Positions 1-7,908 of a DNA stretch of 64,000 nt are shown piece after piece. Where the stretch lies: the NCBI RefSeq assembly GCF_013523125.1, contig NZ_JAAMQJ010000023.1:1-64000 (forward strand), given 5' to 3'. Position 1 is the first letter of the stretch; every line of letters begins with the position of its first letter. This DNA is from Pseudomonas entomophila (lineage in GTDB: Bacteria; Pseudomonadota; Gammaproteobacteria; Pseudomonadales; Pseudomonadaceae). The notes under the pieces were generated by a model. The model saw only the letters and a program-made list of their open reading frames with translations. It was not told the origin of the DNA and made no database searches. Position numbers and translations under genes: made by a program.

Positions 1-33
1 TCACAAGCACCCACACGAATTGCTTGATTCAAT

Positions 34-46
34 TTGTTAAAGAGCG
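34..46 (-). promoter_or_regulatory. boxA antitermination element of an rRNA operon leader
   Basis: On the minus strand the sequence reads CGCTCTTTAACAA, which matches the boxA antitermination signal of proteobacterial rRNA leaders. It lies downstream of three strong promoters pointing the same way, so a 16S rRNA gene should start just beyond the left edge. The rRNA gene itself is not in the window. Confidence 0.85.
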
Positions 47-82
47 TTTGGCTGAGAAGCTTTCGTCTCAACCGAGGCGCGC

Positions 83-110
83 ATTCTACGCTGTCCTCGT
101 TGTGTGTCAA
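83..110 (-). promoter_or_regulatory. rRNA promoter, proximal (-35 TTGACA, -10 TAGAAT)
   Basis: On the minus strand TTGACA (110-105) and TAGAAT (88-83) are separated by 16 bp. The bases after the -10 are GC-rich (GCGCGCC), the type of discriminator expected of a stringently controlled rRNA promoter. It is the promoter closest to boxA. Confidence 0.85.
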
Positions 111-192
111 GCGTTTATTTTGAAGTTCTTTTCGGGAAACCCTAACAACTTCAACCACTTGACTCGCTGCGATCTCTCGAAGCGGGAGGCGA

Positions 193-220
193 ATCATACA
201 GCGTTACAACCTGCTGTCAA
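193..220 (-). promoter_or_regulatory. rRNA promoter, middle (-35 TTGACA, -10 TATGAT)
   Basis: On the minus strand TTGACA (220-215) and TATGAT (198-193) are 16 bp apart, followed by the GC-rich stretch TCGCCTCC. It has the same spacing and direction as its two neighbours. Confidence 0.8.
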
Positions 221-335
221 CCACCTTTTTCACCGCTTCCGGTCGAAACCGAAGCCCTTCCAGCGCTATCTCGATTCAAACAACCTGTTGATTAACAAGG
301 CGTTTATCGTTCCGAGTGCGTTGGAAGTGGTGCGC

Positions 336-363
336 ATTATAAGGGGATCTGAAACCCCGTCAA
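336..363 (-). promoter_or_regulatory. rRNA promoter, distal (-35 TTGACG, -10 TATAAT)
   Basis: On the minus strand TTGACG (363-358) and a perfect TATAAT (341-336) are 16 bp apart, followed by GCGCACC. The -35 begins only 4 bases after the msrQ stop codon, so there is no room for a terminator between msrQ and the rRNA operon. Confidence 0.8.
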
Positions 364-367
364 CCCT

Positions 368-982
368 TTATTTCGATTCATTTCGCTTTTTCCGGTTGAA
401 CCGTGGCAACCGTCGCCACACAGCCGGGATACGCAGCACCATCAGCACGAGCCCCACCCCTGCGTACAGGGTCCACTCCCCCAGATCGGAACGTACGATC
501 CACAGGAAATGCAGCAGCCCCAACCCCAACACTGCATAGACGAGTCGATGCAAGGACCGCCAGCGTGCGCCCAGTCGCCGCTGACTGGCCTTGTTCGAGG
601 TTACCGCCAGCACGAGCAGGCCCAAGAACCCCAGCGTACCGACGATGATGTAGGGCCGCCGACGCAACTCGACACCCAGCTGCCCGAGATCCAGCCCCAG
701 CATGAACACCAGATAGCCGAGCAGGTGCAGCAGGATGTAGGCAAAGCTCCACAAGCCGATCTGCCTGCGCACCACGATCCAGCCTGCCCACCCGGTCATG
801 CGCTGGAGGGGGCTCATGCACAGACTGACCAACAGGTAGATCAACCCTCCCAGTCCCAGGCGCGTGACCAGCACCTTGCCAGGATCAGGACCCAATTGGT
901 TGCCCACGGCTTCGTAGAGCCACCAGGCCGGCAACAGGCAACCGAACAGAAACAGCGCCAGCCGTAGTCGTGGATAGCGCAT
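368..982 (-). CDS. msrQ: MsrQ, heme-binding membrane subunit of the MsrPQ methionine sulfoxide reductase
   Basis: A 204-residue polytopic membrane protein of the ferric-reductase-like YedZ/MsrQ family. It passes electrons from the respiratory chain, through heme, to periplasmic MsrP, which repairs oxidised methionines in envelope proteins. Five to six hydrophobic segments are visible, and histidines lie in the helices (for example in [10 protein letters not shown] and [16 protein letters not shown]) as expected for heme ligation. The ATG at 982 overlaps the msrP stop codon (TGATG), so the two genes are translationally coupled; an in-frame TTG one codon earlier is less likely. The product ends in a basic tail. 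The family assignment is secure from sequence and from its pairing with msrP. Confidence 0.93.
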   Translation of the reverse strand: MRYPRLRLALFLFGCLLPAWWLYEAVGNQLGPDPGKVLVTRLGLGGLIYLLVSLCMSPLQRMTGWAGWIVVRRQIGLWSFAYILLHLLGYLVFMLGLDLGQLGVELRRRPYIIVGTLGFLGLLVLAVTSNKASQRRLGARWRSLHRLVYAVLGLGLLHFLWIVRSDLGEWTLYAGVGLVLMVLRIPAVWRRLPRFNRKKRNESK

Positions 983-1995
983 CAATAGTACTTCCGCAGA
1001 TCCAGCCCCGCGTACAAGCCACTGACCTGTTCGGCATAGCCGTTGAACATCAGCGTGTCGCGTACGTTCGGACTGAACAGCCCACTCGGTAGCCGTCGCT
1101 CATGGGCCTGTGTCCAGCGCGGATGATCGACCTGCGGATTGACGTTGGCATAGAAGCCGTACTCGTCGGGCGCCAAGCCTTGCCAGGTGGTCCTGGGCTG
1201 CTCGGCGACCAGGCTCATGCGCACGATCGACTTGATGCTCTTGAACCCATATTTCCACGGCACGACCAGCCGCAGTGGCGCCCCGTTCTGATTCGGCAGC
1301 TCGCGACCGTACATGCCGACGGCCATCAGGGTCAGCGGGTTCATCGCCTCGTCCAGGCGCAAGCCCTCCACATAGGGCCAGTCGATCAAGGCGAACCCCG
1401 AGCGCTGCCCTGGCATGTGCTCAGGATCACGAAGGGTTTCGAAGCGTACATAACGGGCCTTGGAGGTCGGCTGGACGCGCTTGAGGATGTCTGCCAACGG
1501 AAAGCCCAGCCACGGAATCACCATCGACCAGGCTTCGACGCAGCGCAGCCGGTAGATGCGCTCTTCCAGTCGGTAGGGTTTGACGAAGTCCTCCAGCGCG
1601 TACTGACCCGGCTCGTCGACTTCGCCATCGATCACCAGGCGCCAGGGTTCGGTCGGCAGACTCCCGGCGTTATCAGCCGGGTCGCCCTTGTCGGGCCCGA
1701 ACTCATAGAAGTTGTTGTAATGGGTGGCGTCGCGAAAAGGCGTGATCGCTTCGTCCTTCACGGTCACCGCTTGCCAGCGTGTGGCAGCGAGCTTGTCGGT
1801 GAACCAGCCCGCTGGCTTGCCAGGCTCGACATCCGGGTAACGAGCACGGTCAGCGGCATGGCCGACGGAGGGCAAGGTACCGAGCGCCAACCCGGCCATT
1901 GCACCACCGAGCACACGACGGCGGGAGAGATAAAGGGATTCAGGCGTAACGTCCGACAGTTTGCAATCGGACGATTTGGGAAGCTGGATGAGCAT
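982..1995 (-). CDS. msrP: MsrP, molybdopterin catalytic subunit of periplasmic methionine sulfoxide reductase
   Basis: A 337-residue sulfite-oxidase-fold (YedY/MsrP) enzyme that reduces protein methionine sulfoxide in the periplasm. Residues 24-47 form a twin-arginine signal (SRRRVLGG followed by a hydrophobic stretch ending GHAAD), consistent with export of a folded Mo-cofactor protein by Tat. The molybdenum-ligating cysteine is expected at Cys152 in YRLRCVEAW. Length is typical of the family. It is the first gene of msrPQ and lies 76 bases downstream of pssA. The N-terminal extension before the twin arginines is about 23 residues, and the ATG at 1995 is the only nearby start. Confidence 0.95.
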   Translation of the reverse strand: MLIQLPKSSDCKLSDVTPESLYLSRRRVLGGAMAGLALGTLPSVGHAADRARYPDVEPGKPAGWFTDKLAATRWQAVTVKDEAITPFRDATHYNNFYEFGPDKGDPADNAGSLPTEPWRLVIDGEVDEPGQYALEDFVKPYRLEERIYRLRCVEAWSMVIPWLGFPLADILKRVQPTSKARYVRFETLRDPEHMPGQRSGFALIDWPYVEGLRLDEAMNPLTLMAVGMYGRELPNQNGAPLRLVVPWKYGFKSIKSIVRMSLVAEQPRTTWQGLAPDEYGFYANVNPQVDHPRWTQAHERRLPSGLFSPNVRDTLMFNGYAEQVSGLYAGLDLRKYY

Positions 1996-2071
1996 GTCGA
2001 CCCCACAGCACTGGACAAGGATGTACCAATAGACTGTAGGGCCGCAGGGTTATTCCCGCATTAAATCGATC

Positions 2072-2923
2072 TCACGCTTTACGGCGCCGTTTGCGCAGCA
2101 GGTACTGCACAGGCCCCGAAGCCGCATAGCCGAGGAAGATCAGCAGCAGGATGCGCGGTGGATCACTGAAGACCACGGCGAACACCAGCACCACCGCCAG
2201 GATGGCGACGAAGGGCACGCGACCCTTGAGGTCCAGCTCCTTGAAGCTGTTGTACTTGACGTTGCTGACCATCAGCATGCCGGCCGCCGCGACCAGCAGA
2301 GCCACCAGGAACGACAGCTTGGAGCCCTGAATGCCGTAGTCGCTGAAGGCCCAGACGGTACCCGCCACCACACCGGCCGCGGCCGGGCTCGCCAGACCGA
2401 TGAAGTAGCGCTTGTCGGCGGTGCCGACCTGGGTGTTGAACCGTGCCAGACGCAGTGCTGCGCCAGCGACATAGATGAAGGCCACCATCCAGCCGACCTT
2501 GCCCATGTCGCCCAAGGCCCAGACGAAGGCCAGCAATGCAGGGGCCACACCGAAAGCGACCATGTCCGACAGCGAGTCGTACTCGGCACCGAAGGCGCTC
2601 TGGGTATTGGTCATGCGCGCCACGCGACCGTCGAGGCTGTCGAGCACCATGGCCACGAAGATCGCGATGGCGGCGAACGCCAGGTACTTGCTGCCCTCGT
2701 GCGCGTCGCCAGCGCTCAAATAGCCATGGGCGCTGATGGCGCTGATGATCGCGTAGAACCCGGCAAACAGGTTGGCGGTGGTGAACAGATTGGGCAACAG
2801 GTAGATGCCGCGATGCCGAACCTTGCGCCCTTCGGCGTCATGCCCCTCTTCAATGTGCTCATCGACAGGTAGCAGGCTTTCGGCGTCGGAGGGCGTGTGC
2901 GGCTCTTCGGGACGTTCGCTCAT
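2072..2923 (-). CDS. pssA: CDP-diacylglycerol--serine O-phosphatidyltransferase
   Basis: A 283-residue inner-membrane enzyme that makes phosphatidylserine, the precursor of phosphatidylethanolamine, from CDP-diacylglycerol and serine. The CDP-alcohol phosphotransferase signature is clear at about residues 95-125 (DSLDGRVAR, then GAEYDSLSD), holding the metal-binding aspartates. About eight hydrophobic segments follow and the C-terminus is strongly basic (LLRKRRRKA). The first 40 residues are acidic and hydrophilic, a cytoplasmic extension seen in pseudomonad PssA. AAGG lies upstream of the ATG. It sits between ilvC and msrPQ, all on the minus strand, with a terminator separating it from ilvC. 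Confidence 0.94.
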   Translation of the reverse strand: MSERPEEPHTPSDAESLLPVDEHIEEGHDAEGRKVRHRGIYLLPNLFTTANLFAGFYAIISAISAHGYLSAGDAHEGSKYLAFAAIAIFVAMVLDSLDGRVARMTNTQSAFGAEYDSLSDMVAFGVAPALLAFVWALGDMGKVGWMVAFIYVAGAALRLARFNTQVGTADKRYFIGLASPAAAGVVAGTVWAFSDYGIQGSKLSFLVALLVAAAGMLMVSNVKYNSFKELDLKGRVPFVAILAVVLVFAVVFSDPPRILLLIFLGYAASGPVQYLLRKRRRKA

Positions 2924-3024
2924 GGAGATTACCTTGCAACAGGATGGAAAGTATTCGACGCGGGCAGGCGACGGAGGTTCGACGCCTGCCCCTGGTCGCT
3001 TTATACCAGATGCGGGCGCCTGAA

Positions 3025-3050
3025 CGAAAAAACGCGGCCGAGGCCGCGTT
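3025..3050 (-). terminator. Intrinsic terminator after ilvC
   Basis: On the minus strand a perfect 9-bp stem (AACGCGGCC / GGCCGCGTT) with a 2-base closing loop is followed by a run of six T. It begins about 20 bases after the ilvC stop and separates ilvIHC from pssA. Confidence 0.85.
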
Positions 3051-3071
3051 CTTCGTCACGTCAGGACAGGA

Positions 3072-4091
<1,020 letters not shown>

Positions 4092-4140
4092 CTACCCCTG
4101 TTATATCCTGGCTCGCGGGAGCCAACGCTAATTGTTGAAG

Positions 4141-4632
4141 TTAGATGCTGAGCACTTTGTCGCCCCGGGCGATGCCGGTGACGCCACTGCGAACGGTTTC
4201 AAGGATCGACGTGGTGCCGATCGCCTGGATGAAGCTGTCGAGCTTGTCGCTGGTCCCGCTCAGCTGCACGGTGTACACGCTGGCGGTGACGTCGACGATC
4301 TGTCCACGGAAGATGTCGGTGGTGCGCTTGATCTCGGCGCGCTGGGCGCCGGTGGCCTTGACCTTGACCAGCATCATTTCGCGCTCGATGTGCGCGCTTT
4401 CCGACAGGTCGACCAGCTTGACCACTTCGACGAGCTTGTTCAGGTTCTTGGTGATCTGCTCGATCACCTCGTCGTGGCCGATGGTGGTCAACGTCAGACG
4501 CGATACGCTCGGGTCCTCGGTCGGGGCCACGGTCAGGCTTTCGATGTTGTAGTTGCGTTGGGAAAACAGCCCGACCACGCGAGACAAGGCACCGGGTTCG
4601 TTTTCCAGCAGCAGGGAAATGATGTGCCGCAT
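4141..4632 (-). CDS. ilvH: Acetolactate synthase small (regulatory) subunit
   Basis: A 163-residue regulatory subunit of acetohydroxyacid synthase. It carries an N-terminal ACT domain (MRHIISLLLENEPGALSRVVGLFSQRNYNI...) that binds valine for feedback inhibition and activates the catalytic subunit. The length is standard. Its ATG follows the ilvI stop codon after one base, so the subunits are translationally coupled and probably made in balanced amounts. Confidence 0.97.
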   Translation of the reverse strand: MRHIISLLLENEPGALSRVVGLFSQRNYNIESLTVAPTEDPSVSRLTLTTIGHDEVIEQITKNLNKLVEVVKLVDLSESAHIEREMMLVKVKATGAQRAEIKRTTDIFRGQIVDVTASVYTVQLSGTSDKLDSFIQAIGTTSILETVRSGVTGIARGDKVLSI

Positions 4633-4633
4633 A

Positions 4634-6358
4634 TCAGGTACGCTCCGTCTTGCTCAGCCACATGTCACGCATCGAGCCGTCCTTGATCTGCATCGGGTAG
4701 ACGTGCTCGCTCCTGTCGACCTGGATGTCGATGAAGACCAGGCGATTCTTCAGGGCGAAGGCTTCCTCGAGCTTGGGCTTGAGGTCCTTCAGGCTGGTGA
4801 TGCGAATGCCGACATGGCCATAGGCTTCGACCAGCTTGATGAAGTCGGGCAACGACTCCATGTAGGAATGCGAGTGGCGGCTGTTGTAGGACATGTCCTG
4901 CCACTGGCGAACCATGCCCAATACGCCGTTGTTCAGGTTGACGATCTTCACCGGCAAGCCGTACTGCAGGCAGGTCGACAGCTCCTGGATGTTCATCTGG
5001 ATGCTGCCTTCGCCGGTGACGCAGGCCACGTCGTCGTCGGGGAAGCTCAGCTTCACGCCCATGGCCGCCGGGAAACCGAAGCCCATGGTGCCCAGGCCAC
5101 CGGAGTTGATCCAGCGATTGGGCTTGTTGAAGCGATAGTACTGCGCCGCGAACATCTGGTGCTGGCCGACGTCGGAGGTGACGAAGGCATCGCCATTGGT
5201 GACTTCGCACAGGGTCTCGATGACCTTCTGCGGCTTGATCACTTCACCGTCGCCCTGGTCGTACGGGAACAGCCCACGGTTACCGCGCCATTCGTCGATC
5301 TGCTTCCACCACGTATCCATGGCCGCCTGGTCGGGCTGACCACCGATTTCCTTGAGGATGGCCTGCATGTCGGCGAGTACGCTGTCGACCGGGCCCACGA
5401 TCGGCACGTCGGCCTTGATCATCTTGGAGATCGACGCCGGGTCGATGTCGATGTGGATGATCTTGGCGTTCGGGCAGAATTTGGCCGGGCCATTGATCAC
5501 GCGGTCGTCGAAGCGCGCGCCGACAGCGAAGATCACATCGGCGTGGTGCATCGCCATGTTGGCCGGGTAGCTGCCGTGCATGCCGAGCATGCCGAGGAAC
5601 TGGCGATCGGTACCGGGGTAGCCGCCCAAGCCCATCAGGGTGTTGGTGACCGGCAGGTTCAGCGCACGGGCGATCTCGGTCAGAGTTTCGGAACCACCAC
5701 CGAGGATGACGCCGCCACCGGAGTAGAGGATCGGGCGCTTGGCCGCCAGCAGCATCTCGGCCGCCTTGCGGATCTGACCGGAATGGCCACGCACGGCCGG
5801 GCTGTAGGAGCGCAGCTTGACCTTCTTCGGATAGACGTACTCGAACTTCTCGGCCGGGTTGGTCATGTCCTTCGGAATGTCGACCACCACCGGACCGGGA
5901 CGCCCGGACTCGGCCAGGTAGAAGGCCTTCTTCAGGACTTCGGGGATTTCCGAGGCATGCTTGATCATGAAGCTGTGTTTCACGATGGGCCGGGAAATAC
6001 CGATCATGTCGGTTTCCTGGAAGGCATCGGTGCCGACCATGGTGCTGGGCACCTGGCCTGACAGGATGACCATCGGGATGGAGTCCATGTACGCCGTGGC
6101 GATACCGGTGATGGCGTTGGTGGCGCCTGGGCCGGAGGTCACCAGCACGACGCCGGCCTTGCCGGTGGCGCGTGCATAGCCGTCGGCCATGTGCGTCGCG
6201 GCCTGTTCGTGGCGGACCAGGATGTGCTCGATCTCTGGTTCCTTGAACAAGGCATCGTAGACATGAAGGAGAGCACCGCCAGGGTACCCGTAGATGTGCT
6301 TGATGCCCTCGTCACGCAAGAAGCGGACAAGCATCTCGCCGCCAGATAAAAGCTCCAC
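4634..6358 (-). CDS. ilvI: Acetolactate synthase large (catalytic) subunit
   Basis: A 574-residue thiamine-diphosphate enzyme that condenses two pyruvates, or pyruvate with 2-oxobutyrate, the first committed step of branched-chain amino acid synthesis. Visible motifs are the N-terminal catalytic glutamate region ([13 protein letters not shown], then [19 protein letters not shown]) and the C-terminal ThDP/Mg motif ([10 protein letters not shown]...LNN). I chose the GTG at 6358 because AGAGG lies 8 bases upstream and the resulting length matches the family. A GTG three codons earlier overlaps that same ribosome-binding site and is less likely. First gene of ilvIHC. Confidence 0.96.
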   Translation of the reverse strand: MELLSGGEMLVRFLRDEGIKHIYGYPGGALLHVYDALFKEPEIEHILVRHEQAATHMADGYARATGKAGVVLVTSGPGATNAITGIATAYMDSIPMVILSGQVPSTMVGTDAFQETDMIGISRPIVKHSFMIKHASEIPEVLKKAFYLAESGRPGPVVVDIPKDMTNPAEKFEYVYPKKVKLRSYSPAVRGHSGQIRKAAEMLLAAKRPILYSGGGVILGGGSETLTEIARALNLPVTNTLMGLGGYPGTDRQFLGMLGMHGSYPANMAMHHADVIFAVGARFDDRVINGPAKFCPNAKIIHIDIDPASISKMIKADVPIVGPVDSVLADMQAILKEIGGQPDQAAMDTWWKQIDEWRGNRGLFPYDQGDGEVIKPQKVIETLCEVTNGDAFVTSDVGQHQMFAAQYYRFNKPNRWINSGGLGTMGFGFPAAMGVKLSFPDDDVACVTGEGSIQMNIQELSTCLQYGLPVKIVNLNNGVLGMVRQWQDMSYNSRHSHSYMESLPDFIKLVEAYGHVGIRITSLKDLKPKLEEAFALKNRLVFIDIQVDRSEHVYPMQIKDGSMRDMWLSKTERT

Positions 6359-6720
6359 GTTGTTCACCTCTAAAACGCCAGAGTACCGCCCGAGGGGCGG
6401 GGTCTTGATAGGTTTACTGCCAAGCAGAGCATGAGCGAACGTTCAGCACTGACTGAGCAAGTATTGGGAGCGTCCCTGAGTGTTTCGGGACCTTCCCACC
6501 CAGCGCGAGGTAACGCGTTGCGGGGTAAAACAGGTCGGCGCGGGTGTGCGCCTCATGTTCGGCTTGGCGGGTCTGCTTCTGGCAGTCCCCCTACAGCGGA
6601 AACTGGATTCTTGTGATTCGGCGGCGACAAGTCAAGAAAAATTATTGCCAATATTTCCAAGACTTCAATTACAGTCACCACAAACGAGAACGCTTGCAGC
6701 AGGAAAATAAAGATTTCCAT
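6359..6720 (-). promoter_or_regulatory. ilvIHC leader and promoter region, no gene
   Basis: About 360 bases upstream of ilvI hold no convincing gene. A candidate sigma-70 promoter on the minus strand has TTGACT (6635-6630), a 17-bp spacer and AAGAAT (6612-6607), which would give a leader of roughly 240 bases. Within it a GC hairpin (CCGCCC CTC GGGCGG, near 6388-6402) lies 30-45 bases before the start codon. A 37-codon open frame starting ATGAGGCGCACA is possible but is not rich in Ile, Val or Leu, so I do not call an attenuation peptide. Confidence 0.45.
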
Positions 6721-6746
6721 AAAAAAGGGCCACAATCTGCGGCCCT
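6721..6746 (-). terminator. Intrinsic terminator after the yqcC-like gene
   Basis: On the minus strand AGGGCC, a 9-base loop and GGCCCT are followed by TTTTTT. It lies 20 bases after the stop codon at 6767 and ends the mrcB-lpoP-yqcC unit. Confidence 0.8.
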
Positions 6747-6766
6747 GAGAGGTAAAACCGAAAAAA

Positions 6767-7096
6767 TCAGGCGGATGGCGCGATCAATTGGTCGAATACG
6801 GCCAGCAAGCGCCGTAGCTCGCGACTTTGCTCAGGACGGTCGACATAGACCGTTTCGGCCATCACCAGGATGCCCGAGGCCTGGGGCAGTGGCAGGCCCT
6901 GCTCGAGGATCTGCGTCATGCGCGGCAGGAAGATCCATTGCAGCCATTGCTCGAAACGCAGGCTGTCGAGCGCGAAAGGCACGGTGCTGGCCAACGCCTG
7001 CTCGCTGGGCGGGGTGTGATCCCACCAGCCCTGCACGCGCAGCTCATGCTCGATCAACAGCAATTGGTCGGCGATGTTCAGGATGCGCGGCTCCAT
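6767..7096 (-). CDS. YqcC family protein (DUF446)
   Basis: A 109-residue small protein of the YqcC/DUF446 family, recognisable by the central FEQWLQWIFLPRM segment (about residues 47-59) and the PLPQASGI stretch. The function is unknown; the E. coli homologue neighbours the pseudouridine synthase truC. Here it is the last gene after mrcB and the lipoprotein gene, and its ATG overlaps the lipoprotein stop codon (ATGA), so it is likely co-translated. A longer in-frame start exists upstream but reads through the lipoprotein gene and is rejected. Confidence 0.8.
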   Translation of the reverse strand: MEPRILNIADQLLLIEHELRVQGWWDHTPPSEQALASTVPFALDSLRFEQWLQWIFLPRMTQILEQGLPLPQASGILVMAETVYVDRPEQSRELRRLLAVFDQLIAPSA

Positions 7097-7857
7097 CACG
7101 AGGCGACCTGGGCTTTCTGGCGAGCCAAGGCCGCGCCGGCGCTGTCGCCCTGCTTCTCGCGAGCCTGGGCGATCACGTTCCACAGCTCGGCTTGCAGGTT
7201 CGGTCGTCCGTTGGCGTAGGACAACGCCCGACGGGCCAGTTGCTCGGCCTGCGCGGCATCGCCCTGTGCCAGACGCACCTGGGCCAGTCGGAACAGCACC
7301 TGGGGTTCACGCGGCGCGATGCGCTGGGCACGCTCGAGGCTCGACGAAGCCCCGTTGAAGTCGCCACCACCCTGCTGTTGCTGGGCCGTGGTCAACAACG
7401 CCAGCACCGGGCCGTCGAGCTGCTCGTCGGCCGACAGGCCACCACTGGCTGCCGTGTTGCTCCGTGGAATGCCGGTAGGCGTACTGGCGGCTGCAGGCTT
7501 GCTGGCCGCTGCGGCGTCCATGGCGGCGATGTCGAACGGCTCATCGTCCGCGGCAGGCCCTGGCGTGATCGGCGTCGTGCTGATCGGCGCCGCCGCGGTC
7601 GAGGCCGGGAACGTCTGGATCGGCGCAGCACCGGCGCCCTGCGGCACCATGACCGTGACACCGGTATCGGTCGGCATCGACTGGGCCTGCGCGGTGCCTC
7701 GGTTGACCGAGGCGGCCGGCGTGCGATTGGCCTGGACACGCTCGCTGTTGGACACCCGTGTGCTCGAATCCACCACCGGGATCGAACCGCGTGGAACGCT
7801 GGAGCAGCCATGCAGCATGGCCAGCGCCGTCAAGGCAGGAAACCACCACTTGTTCAC
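7096..7857 (-). CDS. lpoP: TPR outer-membrane lipoprotein, probable PBP1b activator LpoP
   Basis: A 253-residue lipoprotein. The GTG start at 7857 has GAGAGGG six bases upstream and gives a lipoprotein signal ending in the lipobox LHGC, with C17 as the acylated residue. A long Pro/Ala/Thr-rich linker (about 25-140) leads to a tetratricopeptide region (about 145-250: LALLTTAQQQ...LERAQRIAPREPQVLFRLAQVRLAQGDAAQAEQLARRAL...). It lies 51 bases after mrcB, the PBP1b gene. I recall that in P. aeruginosa the lipoprotein encoded beside PBP1b activates it and is called LpoP. The name is inferred from position and architecture, not from a search. Confidence 0.75.
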   Translation of the reverse strand: MNKWWFPALTALAMLHGCSSVPRGSIPVVDSSTRVSNSERVQANRTPAASVNRGTAQAQSMPTDTGVTVMVPQGAGAAPIQTFPASTAAAPISTTPITPGPAADDEPFDIAAMDAAAASKPAAASTPTGIPRSNTAASGGLSADEQLDGPVLALLTTAQQQQGGGDFNGASSSLERAQRIAPREPQVLFRLAQVRLAQGDAAQAEQLARRALSYANGRPNLQAELWNVIAQAREKQGDSAGAALARQKAQVAS

Positions 7858-7908
7858 GTCACACCCTCTCATGCATCCGGTGGCCCGCCCAGATGGCAGG
7901 CCACGCAT

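Noticed and set aside
24..539. 171-codon open frame on the plus strand at the left edge
   Set aside because: It runs antisense through the rRNA promoters and the end of msrQ and has no protein-like features.
6480..6600. A 37-codon frame in the ilvIHC leader as an attenuation peptide
   Set aside because: It has no run of Ile, Val or Leu codons, and no antiterminator/terminator pair with a T tract is visible before ilvI.
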